From the NCBI RefSeq assembly GCF_002127325.2, contig NC_035448.2:127074561-127138560 (forward strand): DNA of 64,000 nucleotides, in the 5' to 3' direction. A model generated the notes under the pieces. It had not been told where the DNA came from. It was given only the letters and a program-made list of their open reading frames with translations, and did not search any database. The position numbers and the translations under genes are program-made. This DNA is from Helianthus annuus (Eukaryota > Streptophyta > Magnoliopsida > Asterales > Asteraceae). Each line of letters starts with the position of its first letter. Positions within the stretch are counted from its first letter, which is position 1. Of the stretch, positions 44,941 to 55,846 are shown in pieces.

Positions 44941-46397
44941 CTTAGTTTGTTGGATCCATAACATTAACAAATAACTTTGCGTATTTGAGATCAGTTGTCA
45001 TGATGTGTTCTTAACTCGTAAGTTAATTTTGCCTATTGTCAACTTCTAAGACTATAACCTCAGTGGCCATCTGAATCTGGTTATAATATATGTCTTTGTA
45101 AGATACGCTTATCATTTAAGGTAAACACATTTCCATTATGCACTACGACCTTTGTGTCCTCCACATAGTCGTTTATTTGCAATGTTATATTGGATTACAA
45201 AATCCTTATTGCCAAACTTTTATGATACTATGCAAGACACCCCCACATTTAAGCAGTGGCGGATCCAGGGGTGTTTTGGGGGTTCCCGCAAACCCCCTCA
45301 GTTTGGAAAAAAAAATAGTGGAAATTTTATATGATTTAAAAAAATAGTGAGAATTAGTGAAAATCTACTAAAAGGAAACCGGTGAAAAAAATTTCTTGAA
45401 TCTACCACTGCATTTAAGTGTTATATGATAACATCCAGATGGGGTATTGAAAACCATTTCTACATACCCTTATAGGGTTGTTTCTAAATGGATCCTCCCC
45501 TACATTTCTTGCCATTTGATCAACATTTCTGTAACTTCACTTATGACGACATTTATACACATATGATTGAACAAGATCAACCTCATTGTATCAGTGAATT
45601 CAACTCATATTGCATTAGCTTACATAAGCTTCCGAGCTAACTAAAGCAACACATGCCATTGTCATAAGTTTGTCACCAACTTAGAATAATTCTAATTTAA
45701 CACCTAGAATAAGCCTAGAAAAAGAGTTCTCCTCATTAGCTTTTCGAACAAACTTTTCAAAAGTTACACGTCTTTTCCTTATAGTGAATGAAAATTCTCC
45801 CTCAACTTTGTCCGAACACAAATTCTTTTTGTGTTCATACACTTTTGAATGATTAGAGTTAATTAGTCTCCATCAAGACCCATAATTAACCAAGTACTAG
45901 TCTAGCATGCTTTAGACTACAATACTTTAGCATGTGAACAGAAGATGCATCATTCTTATTCTTCATAGCCCTAAGGATATATAATATCACTTTGCAACAT
46001 TCATCGCTTGTTAAGACAAAATAATGAGACTTATTCATAATCCTAAAACATCAATATTTAGGAAGGTCTCACAAATTATTGTATATAGCACATAGCTAAT
46101 TTTTATCATTCAATTAAGGAAAATAACTTGTTTACCTTTGATCTCCAATGCTTTACCATTGACTCATAAGGACTTAAACATAAGTCATAATCCAAGTCAC
46201 TTGGTGAACACATTCATCACCAACAAGATGAATATTTCTCGTCTACGGTCACTATTATATGTGAGATATAGTCAACTAGATCGACACTCAACAATGTGGC
46301 ATTCATAATTTTGCCATAAGTGATTTGCACACATCTATTGTTATTCATTAGGAGATATTTATATTTAGGATGCTCTCCCAAACGAAGGTAAAATCTC
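44941..46397. other. Right-side remnant of the copia-like host of element D
   Basis: Begins with the right TSD of D (CTTAG). No protein motif is recognised. By the TSD argument this was contiguous with the copia-type 3' region ending at 3466. A MITE sits at 45254-45410. Confidence 0.45.
45254..45410. mobile_element. hAT-type MITE (157 bp)
   Basis: Starts CAGTGGCGGATCCAGG and ends CTTGAATCTACCACTG, imperfect terminal inverted repeats beginning CAGTGG. It is flanked by a perfect 8 bp duplication CATTTAAG (45246-45253 and 45411-45418). Length, TIR and 8 bp TSD fit a non-autonomous hAT element. Confidence 0.85.
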
Positions 46398-47141
46398 CAT
46401 ATAGCTTTTATTAGAGTTTTATGTCTCTAATTAAATCACTAATTAAGTGAAACTTTTATTAGAGTTTTAAGTATCTAATAAAATCACCAATTAAGAGAAA
46501 CTCTTCACTACCCACAACTCTTGTAAAAAAATGGTAGGCTATTGATCATCGGAATTATGAGAAAACTAAAAGAGAAAGATAATATGTAGGAAGAATTCTT
46601 GGAGAAGTGGTGAAGATTTGAACATCCATATGTTGGGAATTATAGAGAGATAAGTTTTCTCTACTCGATTCCATCACCTTCCTATCATTATTTTTCCACA
46701 AGTTCATACACTATAATTCTATTCGGTGTAACCTCGGGCGTGTGGCCATTTCCGGTAGTACAGACTGCTTGGGGTGTTGTACCCTGGGAGACAGACGCGT
46801 CATCTTTAGTAGAGGCGCGAAATCTGTTTTAATGGAAGCGTGTTGAACATGTGCTTCAACCAAAATCGTCAACGTTTTAGTGTGCTCTTTGTTGCAGTCA
46901 ATGATTATTTTTCAAGACTCGAGATGATGAATGCATGAGTCTAGGATGCTATCAAGTGCGCGTGAAGGACCCACCAGAGATGCGGCTTGAATCAAGATTG
47001 GTATATATAATTATATTTTATATTCTTTTTATTTAGTTATTGCAACCGGTATTGTACTATGATATTTCCTACGAATAACGAGAGTCTCGTTATTATATAT
47101 TTTGTAATTATATTTTATAAAAGGTGAGCCTAGTTCCTACA
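46398..47141 (+). mobile_element. Copia-like LTR copy, inverted relative to 1937-2797
   Basis: On the plus strand it matches the reverse complement of 1937-2675, about 90% identical by eye, ending CCTAGTTCCTACA at 47141. The first 120 or so bases of the LTR (with the TGTTGGG start) are missing; the sequence upstream of 46398 is unrelated to it. Confidence 0.8.
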
Positions 47142-47476
47142 AACTTAAAACAGGTTTCCTATGATTGTTGCTACACTCTTAAAACCTTATTTATAAGGAT
47201 TTTTGGTTCACAAAAGGATTTATAACTAAAAAAATTAAAGATAATGATCTTATAAATATTATCTTTTGGGAAATATGTATGTAGTACAACTTATTGTGTT
47301 TGGATTTCTTGAGATTGAGATACAATCTTAAATCCTATACCGTGGTACAAAATAAATAGTTTTGGTTCAACCGTTTGATTTTGAAACGATTTTGGGAATC
47401 GTTAATTTTTCTAACTTTTGTGTTAGATCGAGTTTATTAGTGTAAACCATACGTTTTTTTGTACACGTTAAATTCT
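47142..47476. other. AT-rich spacer, nothing recognised
   Basis: No ORF or repeat that I can name. Confidence 0.5.
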
Positions 47477-48137
47477 TGTTAGGATCTGAGGCGCTATCAT
47501 GATTGTGTTTGTTTGAGATTAATGAAGAAATGGATGAATATAAGAAAGATCAAATGCAGCGGAAATGGAAACAAACTTTACAACACAATCAGAGAGAAAT
47601 AGTTTTCAGTAAACATATGCTTTTCATTAAGTCGAATGATTGCAAAACAAAATGATTACAAGACATGCTTACATACTAAAACTCCCCTTCAGCATGAGCT
47701 CAATGGTTGATCGTACAAGATAATTGGATTGAAGGAGAAAACTCCTTGAATAGAACAATACAAACTGTTCTATTTATAGTACAAATCAAACCATTGAAGC
47801 ATCTTTGTTGACGTCACCTTCAAAGTGACGTCTAACAACCTACCTAACAGCCTCTAAGGACTGTTACATACAACCACTGACTATCAAACAACTGATTACA
47901 TAGACATTGTTTCTATAAACTACTGTTTCACTTTCCACTGATGTAGTCTAAGCACTGATGTTGAGCATCAGTGCTTTCTTCAAAGGTGATCAGTCCTTGA
48001 ATGAGCAGCACTTTGGTCTTCAACAGTACTTAGGAGACATCAGCAGATAGAGCTTCAGTTCTTTAATCTTTATCAGTGCTTGGCCTATCAGTGGTTGGGA
48101 TGATCAGTGTTTGGAGACTATCAGTTGTTAGATCCAC
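47477..48137 (-). repeat. Candidate copia LTR (minus) with hairpin
   Basis: On the minus strand it begins TGGATCTAACAACTG (48137) and ends GATCCTAACA (47477), TG...CA ends, 661 bp. A TATAAATA lies on the minus strand at 47771-47778, and a perfect hairpin with arms AGCACTGATG/CATCAGTGCT at 47951-47975. No internal region or TSD was found, so it may be a decayed solo LTR. Confidence 0.5.
47951..47975. repeat. 25 bp hairpin upstream of a TATA box
   Basis: AGCACTGATG, loop TTGAG, CATCAGTGCT. Further copies of ATCAGTG follow to 48115. In the minus orientation of this LTR it lies upstream of the TATA box. Confidence 0.85.
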
Positions 48138-48141
48138 TGTT

Positions 48142-48840
48142 GTCACACCCCAACCGATGGCGGAAACATCGGGATGAGACGAAATAGATTGCAAGAGACA
48201 CCATAACGCTATTTGTGTCAAATATTTAATGATTTCATTTTACATTGTTTGAACTAGAAATACCACAAGTTTGAAATAAATAAAATGCAACAAGTATTCA
48301 AGTAAATAAATTTCATTTCATAATAATGGTTTATTACAAGATTGGAAACAAATTACAACAGGTTTGCAAGTATTAAAATTTAAATGCATTTCTAGGCAAT
48401 CCTACTAGATTCCTTGTATCATCACAACCTGCAATACATGTTAAAGCATAAATCAATACAAAAGTATTGGCAAGCATACAAGTTTGAGTATATGTATAAA
48501 AATGTCTTTAAACAAATTTTCCATGACAATAACTAATTATAAGCATATGAACTTAAACACGTAGGATTTCAAGTATAACACGTATGATTACGAGTATAAA
48601 ACGTATGAACATATATAGAGATTATTTGTTTAAAAGTTCTAGTATGTTTGTGTATTTGATTCAAAGAACATGTATTGCATCCCAAAGATAATAAAGCGTA
48701 AAAAGGGATCGAGTATGCTCACAATTTTTGCGTTGCGATTTCTTGTAATAACGCACGAGTAAGATTGAGAAAGTCCAAGAGAACGAGCGGTTATCCTAGA
48801 GGTTATCATAACACGATCAACTTGATATTTACACATTAGA
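48142..48840 (-). repeat. D-family LTR remnant (minus orientation)
   Basis: TGTCACACCCCAACCGATGG at 48142 is the reverse complement of the end of the D LTR (around 5650-5671), and the following bases are a diverged continuation. The other end is not recognisable, so the right border is approximate. Confidence 0.5.
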
Positions 48841-49236
48841 TATAAATCCTATTATATATAGTTTACAAATTATTAAATATTATAATTTCTCTCATTAATT
48901 AACATTTAATGTCATAAAAGAAATAAATTATTAATTATTTATGTTATTAGTGGTTTGATTTTAAAAATTTGATAATTATTTGTTTTATAAATGAAAATTG
49001 ATAATTATTTGTTTTATAAAAGAAAAATAATATGCAGCGATGAAAATGGAGGTCCGGGTTCGAACCCGCGACCACCGGGTTTGACTAGACAACATCAGCC
49101 ATGACTTTAAATTTGAAATACTTTTGAGTTTTATTTTATTTATACTTTCTCAACAATATCATCATATTTCTTTTAACAAAACATCAACAGAACTGTTTCT
49201 ATAAGTACCAAACCAAACTAGCATTACCTCATTTGG
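48841..49236. other. AT-rich stretch with a B-box-like palindrome, no gene
   Basis: Contains GGTTCGAACC near 49056-49069, the core of a Pol III B box and itself palindromic, but no A box or cloverleaf was found. Confidence 0.5.
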
Positions 49237-49536
49237 ATTATTTATATTTTATATGAACTCGATCTAAAAGTCATCTTCTTTGTTAGCCGATGATTTGATA
49301 TGTAGTAACAGGTGTTCAAACTGAAATTGAAATAGGCAAGAAAAATTATACCGAACGCAAGGACTCGAGGCCGACGTATCTCCGGCGCGATTCTCCGACT
49401 CCGACAATGCGCAGTTCCTCCGGCGAGTTCAATGGTGATACGAGAAGGCGTGGAATGAACAGAGAGCTTTGAGAGTGTGTGAGGGTGTAAAACCGTGGTG
49501 ATGGCTCGTAGTGTCGGCAAGTTGCAGGTTCTCCGG
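49237..49536 (-). other. Gene-like, GC-richer flank (possible first exon on minus strand), left part
   Basis: Base composition rises sharply against the AT-rich surroundings. On the minus strand two frames are open across the segment and a donor-like CGTTCG/GTATAA occurs near 49350. It joins 63372 onward when element C and one TSD are removed. Which frame, if any, is coding cannot be decided here; it could also be an upstream regulatory or transcribed leader region. Confidence 0.35.
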
Positions 49537-49995
49537 TGAAGACTCAAAAACCAGTTGGTCCGACCTGGTCAGAGTAGAGCTTCAGATAACCTAGCAAGAA
49601 CCTGCAAGATCACATGGAAACAAGCACACCGTTAGCCTCGTCACAGGGAGGGGGGCCTCTCTGTGACCAAGCTCGGGCGTGAGAATAAGTATTTGTGAGG
49701 AGAGAATAGGTCAGGGAGAGAGAAAGGAGACTTTAGAGGGAGAAAGTAGTGATTACCCTTTGTGGGGAGTCTTAGCGGGGTATTTATAGTCTTTGGGTAT
49801 GCTGATGTGGCGAGTTAGTTATGGTCGGACCAGTCACTGTCAGGGCGGTTATAGCTGTGGGCCCTCAGTTAGTTATGGCGTACCAACGTTTTCAGTCGTT
49901 TGTCTACGGTGCGAGGTACGATCCGACCTTTATGCGGTGAGGTTCGGTTCCACGTTTGCTAGTCATTCGGTCCGACCAAGGACGTATCCTCATCA
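49537..49995 (-). repeat. 3' LTR of element C
   Basis: 459 bp. On the minus strand TGATGAGGATACG...GAGTCTTCA. TATAAATA on the minus strand at 49781-49788. An imperfect hairpin (GTCACAG...CTGTGAC, 49640-49667) is retained in both LTRs. The polypurine tract, read as AGTCCCCCT on plus, is 49996-50004. Confidence 0.9.
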
Positions 49996-50244
49996 AGTCC
50001 CCCTAGTTCGTAGTGTTTGTTTAGCAAAAAACTTCGAACTATGTGGCGAAGTGTGTGGCGACTCGGGGTCTTTATTTGCTGCTGATTTCGCTGATTTTGA
50101 ATTTTGAATTTCGGCGGTGACCTTTATATTTTTTGGTGACCGTCGGTTATCCTAATTTTGCCTTTATTGACGTGACTTTTGACATGCGTCACCCATCTGA
50201 CGTGGCGATACTGGATTGGCCACTTTGAGGCGGTGGAGTTTCCC

Positions 50245-50253
50245 TATAAAAAA
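50245..50253 (+). promoter_or_regulatory. TATA-like box for the antisense ORF of C
   Basis: TATAAAAAA on the plus strand, upstream of a CT-rich leader and of the antisense ORF, so the ORF could be transcribed independently of the element's own LTR promoter. Confidence 0.5.
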
Positions 50254-50354
50254 GGAAAAAACGTTTTTACTTTTCACCTTTTTTACTTCTCTAACTTCTT
50301 CTTTCCTCTGAGGCGAAACTCGATTCTTTTCTCAGGTTGGTGTCTTCTTATTGT

Positions 50355-51705
50355 GATGGCGAATAAAAGTAATATGTCTGGTTGTTTAACATTTTGAATA
50401 GGAACTGTTTAGCATGGTATGTAGATAAATATGCGATTCCCGCTTCTTTACATCCTGTTCTCCCTGAAAATGATAGGCCTATTTATCCTTTTCCCCTGGG
50501 GAAGATAGGGATCTATACTCGTTTGTTCGATTACTGTAACTATCGTCTCCCTCTGACGAAGATTTTGATCGACGTTCTGCTATTTCACGAGGTTCATCTT
50601 TCTCAAATGAACCCCTTCGGCCTTGCCAAGGTGTGTCATTTCGAGTTGTCCTGTCGTGGTTTGGGCTCCGACCCGGATTTGGATGTGTTCCGGGCTTTTT
50701 ACAGGTTGAATCGGTCTGGTAGCTGGTTTACTTTTGAAGTTAGGAATAAGAATTCTTGTTGTTATTCGTGGATTACTACCAGTTTAAAAGATTGGAAGGA
50801 TCGTTTCTTTTGGGTTGATGACCGTTGTATTCCGGCCGAGATGACATGGAGATTGAAAAGGTCGCGCCTCCCACCCCCTCTTCCTGAAGTCTTTGAATAC
50901 AACACCGATCTGTTTGCGACTCTGATTAAGGAGGCAGGGCGTATACAAAATCTCCCGGAACACATTCTTGTCATGGGACGGATCAGCACGATTTGGACTG
51001 AACCGGAGTAGTATCCCACCCTTAGGTGGAACGGAGAGGGTTAGTGATACGGTGTTTCTTGTATTTTTACTGTCTACTTTTTATTTGTCTGTATGCTTTT
51101 ATTATGCCGGACTATAGATATTATTTACTATTTTGTTTTTGTGCAGCTATGGGTTTAAAAGAAGCTTTAAGACTGAAGTCCTTTGATTCCACCGAGTTTG
51201 ACGTCCGAGCTACCAAGACGCCGAAGGGTGATCCTCCGTATTTGAGTGTAGTGCAGGAGAATCTCTACTAGATTAGGGAACCTACGGCTCTGATCAATCA
51301 AGGGGGTTCGTCAGGTCAGGATGGTTCAAGTTCAGCTCCCGTGGCGCAAGTCCTGAATGTTGTTCCGACTCAAGCAGCAGTGGTGACTGGTAGTGACAAA
51401 GGCAAAAATGTCAGCTCGAGCGGAACGAAAGGTTCCGGTTCTAAAATTGTTATTGAGGACGAAGGAGTACATCTTTCCATTGAAGACGAAGGAGCTCATG
51501 CTGAAGGGGGAGCAGAGGGTGATGATAATGGTGATGAGGAGCGTCCTCAAGTTAGTTTGAAAAGACGACGGGCCGCCTCTTCTAAGTCGGACCCAAGTCT
51601 TAAATAAATAAAAGGAAGAAAATGGATTTCCATACCATCACCTTGGATGATGATGAAGACGAGAGGGCCACTGGATTCTCTGCAGCTGGGGGCTTGTTGG
51701 AGAAT
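50355..51705 (+). pseudogene. Antisense ORF of element C, 5' part (gypsy-type transposon / Transposase_28-like)
   Basis: A short start (ATG 50355, MANKSNMSGC) is followed by a 209-codon frame at 50382-51011 with WYVDKYAIPASLHPVLPEND, FPLGKIGIYTRLFDYCNYRL and WTTSLKDWKDRFFWVDD-like sequence. This is the domain often annotated in plants as putative gypsy type transposon (PF04195). A likely intron runs from about 51011 to AG at 51145-51146; the next exon (GLKEALRLKSFDSTEFDVRA) has a stop at 51269 and continues in the same frame to 51607 with an acidic Gly/Ser-rich stretch. The ORF is then cut by the insertion at 51711. Function unknown; such antisense ORFs have been described for Retand-type elements. 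Confidence 0.7.
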
Positions 51706-51710
51706 TTGGA

Positions 51711-53812
51711 TGTGACACCCGCGGAAAACGCACAGTCATCCTGATTAGCATCGCATCGTTTTGTGGGTGGCTTGGCAAATTTCGGGACGAAATTTCTTTC
51801 AAGTTGGGGATGATGTGACAACTCGAGTTTTCGACCTTCACTTTCACATTAAATGCACATTGACCTGGACTAATTAGTTGTTTGACTTATTGACTTGTAA
51901 TGTACACGTTGTGATATGATGGAATATATTGTGATGTTTATGTGTTAATGAAACGTATTGTGCATATATGTAATTACTGTCATAATGTGAGAATTATCAT
52001 GAAACACTTGGACTTTGACTGATTAAACCACATAGTGCTCGACGAAACAGAACTAGATTCGCTAAGGTCATCTCGACGAAATAGGATTAGATCGTCAACA
52101 TCATCTCGACGAAACAAAGCCTGTTTCGCCGAGCCCAGATTCGCCAAAGCCCAGTTAGGGCCCAATACGCTGTTTTGAGTATAACTACGTGAAACGGTTT
52201 CAGTTTCACACCTTTGACAAAACCGAAACCCTAGAGATCTCTCTCACTGTTGACGGCAGCCTTGTATCTCACCGAAACCCTCTAGATCGATCCTATCTCA
52301 TCTCGCGGTTAGTATTAATCCTTGTTTGATTGTCGGTTTATATTGGCTGCATATATGTATGATAATGTATAGATTATGTGTTAAATAAGAATCTCTATCG
52401 CAAAGGAACTATTGATGCTTGTAGGCCTCGGTTCGGGAATTAAAGAGTGTATTACTCGGATATTGATAGATTCGGGTGTTGCTGTCATACTTAGGCCAAT
52501 GATCTAGTTTTGTATGTGCATATCGAGTTGATGTTTGTTAATCTTGTTGGTTGAATATCGATTGGATACGTGTTACTATCATGAACCTGTCTACGTTTAG
52601 ATAGCTAGCGGATCATGTGTTGGTTAGATGATGATTGAACGTTTCTGCTTGATGATGATATGTAACGGCTGTAGTTGTATGATTAGGGTTTCTGTAAAAC
52701 GTAACTGATAATTGACGTAATTGATAATCGACGTAACTGATGTTTGACGAACATGACTGGTTTGACGAAACAGAACTCTCGGCGAAACAAGTGTGTTTCG
52801 CCAAGGGACGATTGACGAAACAGAACTCTGTTTCGCCAAAGGCAGGATTGACGAAACGGGTTGTGTTTCGCCAAAGTGTGATTCGCCAAAGTGTATTTCG
52901 CCAACTTGAATACGTGCACAGTAACCTGATTTAACTCTGTTAGAAGTTAACTGAGATATTTAACTGCTGTTAAGTGATACACATGACTTATATGAGCTTG
53001 AATGTGTACAATGTGCTACTTGGTGATTATCGATGCATTGTCCTTTGTGATTACACATACGTGCCAACTTCATGAATATCAACTGATCAAATACATGTGA
53101 ATAATTAGGACTTGACTGATTAAGTGTGAGCGAGTAGTTAATCTTACCGAGCAAACCAAGGTGAGTTCACTGCATTCCTCAAGCATGCGTCCCGGTGGTT
53201 TGGGACAACTAGTAAACGTTTGGAAAGGGAATCTTGGGTAAACAATGTAATTGGGTCTTGGTTATTGTACATGGGATCGATCATTACCAATGCTTGGTTA
53301 GGGGCATTGGGGGCTGGACACACTCCAGGTTATTGAGGGACACACTTCCCGGATACATATGGGCACACTCCCTAGGGTATCTCAACAAGTTATGAACCGC
53401 ATCAAATCATAACGTTGAACTGACTTAACATATACCCGATAACAAAACACGTTAACTAAACTTTGAACTCACCAGCGTCGTCTGACACACTTGTCTGCAT
53501 GCTTGCAGGTCGTTAGAATACAAGACATGGACTTGCTATCTGGGAGTGCTGGAGTGGTCATGAGGCTATTGGATTACTTATATTTGATACATTGGTTTTG
53601 AGTATTATTATGAAACAATTGCTAAACGATTTATTACATGCTTCCGCTATACAACTCTTTGGGAATTAATATTATGTTTGACATTTTCTATTGGTAATTA
53701 ACGACATGTTTATTTAAATAATTATCATTGGTTCAATGTGATTGGTGGCTCAGACTCTGATGCGTAACACGCCTCGCGGAGTTCCCGCAGGTGGTATTTT
53801 GGGGGTGTTACA
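51711..53812 (+). mobile_element. Tekay/Del-type remnant: near-solo LTR with TSD
   Basis: Perfect TSD TTGGA (51706-51710, 53813-53817) flanks TGTGACACCC...GGTGTTACA. The first 100 bp include the typical end of a chromovirus pol (FGTKF-type words around 51778) and a polypurine-like TTGGGGATGA just before TGTGACAACTC at 51814. So 51814-53812 (1999 bp) is the 3' LTR, and 51711-51813 is residue of the 5' LTR and internal end. Confidence 0.8.
52040..52902. repeat. CGAAAC/GTTTCG palindrome clusters in the 51.8-53.8 kb LTR
   Basis: Cluster 1 (52040-52160) includes CGAAACA-AAGCC-TGTTTCG (52110-52128). Cluster 2 (52745-52902) includes a hairpin with 9 bp perfect arms at 52781-52802, CGAAACAGAACTCTGTTTCG at 52816-52835, and CGAAAC...GTTTCG at 52852-52870, plus further TTCGCCAA half-sites. 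Arms are conserved and loops vary. Confidence 0.9.
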
Positions 53813-55239
53813 TTGGATGCCCACCTTCATGGCGATCGCACCCTAAGGGATCGTCCGGTCAACATGCCGACAAGCCCGTTATCTTTCGGAGGGCCGAATA
53901 CCAAGGTTATCGAAGATATTCATATGCCCGAGCCCTTATCTTTCAAAAGGATTGAACCATCTCCTTCTGGTAAGTCTACGACGGGGGTTGCTTCCAATGT
54001 GTCAAGGCCGAGCCCCCAACCAATTGATGGTGGGGATAGTGCCTCCTCTTCCCCTTTGTGGTATAAAACTGAAGCTGTTTTCTTGTCCCGGGAGTTAGGT
54101 TCGGGCAATTTTGGGGATATGGATTCGGCTCGAGCTTCGGAGAAGTATATACCCGAGTGGTCATTGGTGAATAAAGATAGGATTGTGGACGCCTTGTCGG
54201 CAAAGATGGCTCTGTTTCATTTTGGGACTCCGGGCGAGTATGCGCATTACCGGAAGATGAATGGTCCGGAACATGGGAATGCTCTAATGTTAAATCAAGC
54301 TCAGTCGAATTCTTTGGTGGTGGAGACTTACAAGCGCTGGGTCGAGGCGGAGTCGAACTGTCGTAAATTCGAGCGTGAGATCACCAATTTAAAGAGTGAA
54401 GATAATGTTCGAACAAAAACCAAGCAAGAGCTTTTGTCCCTTCGATCGCAAGTGGATCGTTTGAAGGAGCAGGTTTCGGAAGCGAAGGAAATTAATAAAT
54501 CTTCCCAGGCTTTGGCTGCTTATGAAGCCCGAGACAAAGCCCTTCAAGACTTGGAAGCTCTCAAACTGAAATTTGGTGATCTGGAGAAGAAGTTATCCGG
54601 TGCTGAGAAGAGGCACGCGGCTGAGCTGAAAGAAATGCAAACATCCTATGACCAGCTTCTGGCCGATCATCACCGCCTGATAGACGGGCCGTTCGTAATT
54701 TACTCTTCAGTGCTTATTTTTCTTACTAATTATATCCTCTTTCTTCAGATAAGGACGAACTTGAAACGGCTCGCGACAGGGCGATCGAGTCGCATAAAGC
54801 TACAATTGACGAAGCGAAAGAGATGCTGACTCGTTGCGATGGTGAAATGGTCGAGGTATATGCCCAGGTGTCGGAGCTCATGCTTACTAAGCAATGGTTT
54901 TTAACGAAGGGGGTTGCCTGGGTGGTTAAGTTGGTTCATCAAAGCCCGGAGCTAGAAAAAGTGGTCGCTGATTTGGTAAATAGTGTGAATGTGGTTGGCG
55001 TGAATGAAGGAATTAAACAGGGCTTCAAAGTTGCCCATGATTTGGTCCGTTCTATCTAAGAAGTTCCGGAGTATGACGAGGGAGCCCAGGACGCACTAAG
55101 CGCTACGATAAAGGCCTTTGATGATTTCCACATCTCCGTGCTTGGGAAAGTTGCAGACTTGGTGGATAAACCCTTGTCTGTTATCAAGCAGAGAGGCGAA
55201 CTCCCTGTCATGAAAGAAGATTACGAATCTCAAACTTGA
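53813..55239 (+). pseudogene. Antisense ORF of element C, 3' part (coiled-coil region)
   Basis: Continues the antisense ORF behind the insertion: a Pro/Ser-rich linker, then a long predicted coiled coil (SLRSQVDRLKEQVSEAKEIN; ALQDLEALKLKFGDLEKKLS) to about 54690, a probable short intron ending in CTTCAG at 54743-54748, then DELETARDRAIESHKATIDE and a C-terminal region to 55057. A stop at 55057-55059 is followed by a further open stretch to 55239. Matching exon phases could not be verified. The head-plus-coiled-coil layout is that of the plant gypsy-type transposon family. Confidence 0.65.
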
Positions 55240-55846
55240 CGTGTCACCTTTGTAATCGTATATTACTTTGTTTTTGTTGTGCATGTAACTGAGCAACTTA
55301 TCTTCCTGTTTACGGTTTCAGATAATATATTATCGTAGCTTTATATGATGTAACATTTTTGGTGAAATTGTTTATGCCTGGCTATTTAGTTTTTAATTTG
55401 CGTCCAAATTTTTACTGTTCGACCAGGTTTTTGTTCGGTCTTCTTAGGTGACCGGATCTTAGCAATAATACGGATCGCTTTAGATGCGTTCCTTTGCCTA
55501 ATGGATTTTTTGTGGTCAAACCGCTTCAGATGCGTTCCTTTTGCTTAATAGATTTTGTCATTGCTGGAACTATTTAAGCCTTCTCGATCGGCGCGAGGCA
55601 TGGGTCGAGGCCCGTTCGTGCACGTTTGTTGATATTGTTCGAACTTCTACATATGTTCTGCTTTATACTTGTAATGGTACGGATCGCTTTATTTATTGAT
55701 TTATTTAATCATAGCTACGGGGAAAACCCTCCTGGTTACAAGGAAAATGGAAATTTGTTCGGCGCATTACCCTCCCAATTCATACATGGAAATTTGAAAA
55801 TAAAAAAAGTAGGAAATAGCAATCTCTCTTGGCCGTATCAGGCTGT
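55240..55846. other. Spacer between antisense ORF and integrase end
   Basis: No domain seen. The two convergent reading regions of element C face each other here. Confidence 0.5.

Noticed and set aside
48639..48836. 65-codon minus-strand ORF
   Set aside because: No recognisable domain and located in a decayed LTR-like region.
49045..49075. tRNA gene or SINE at GGTTCGAACC
   Set aside because: Only a B-box-like palindrome is present; no A box, cloverleaf arms or A-tail could be traced.
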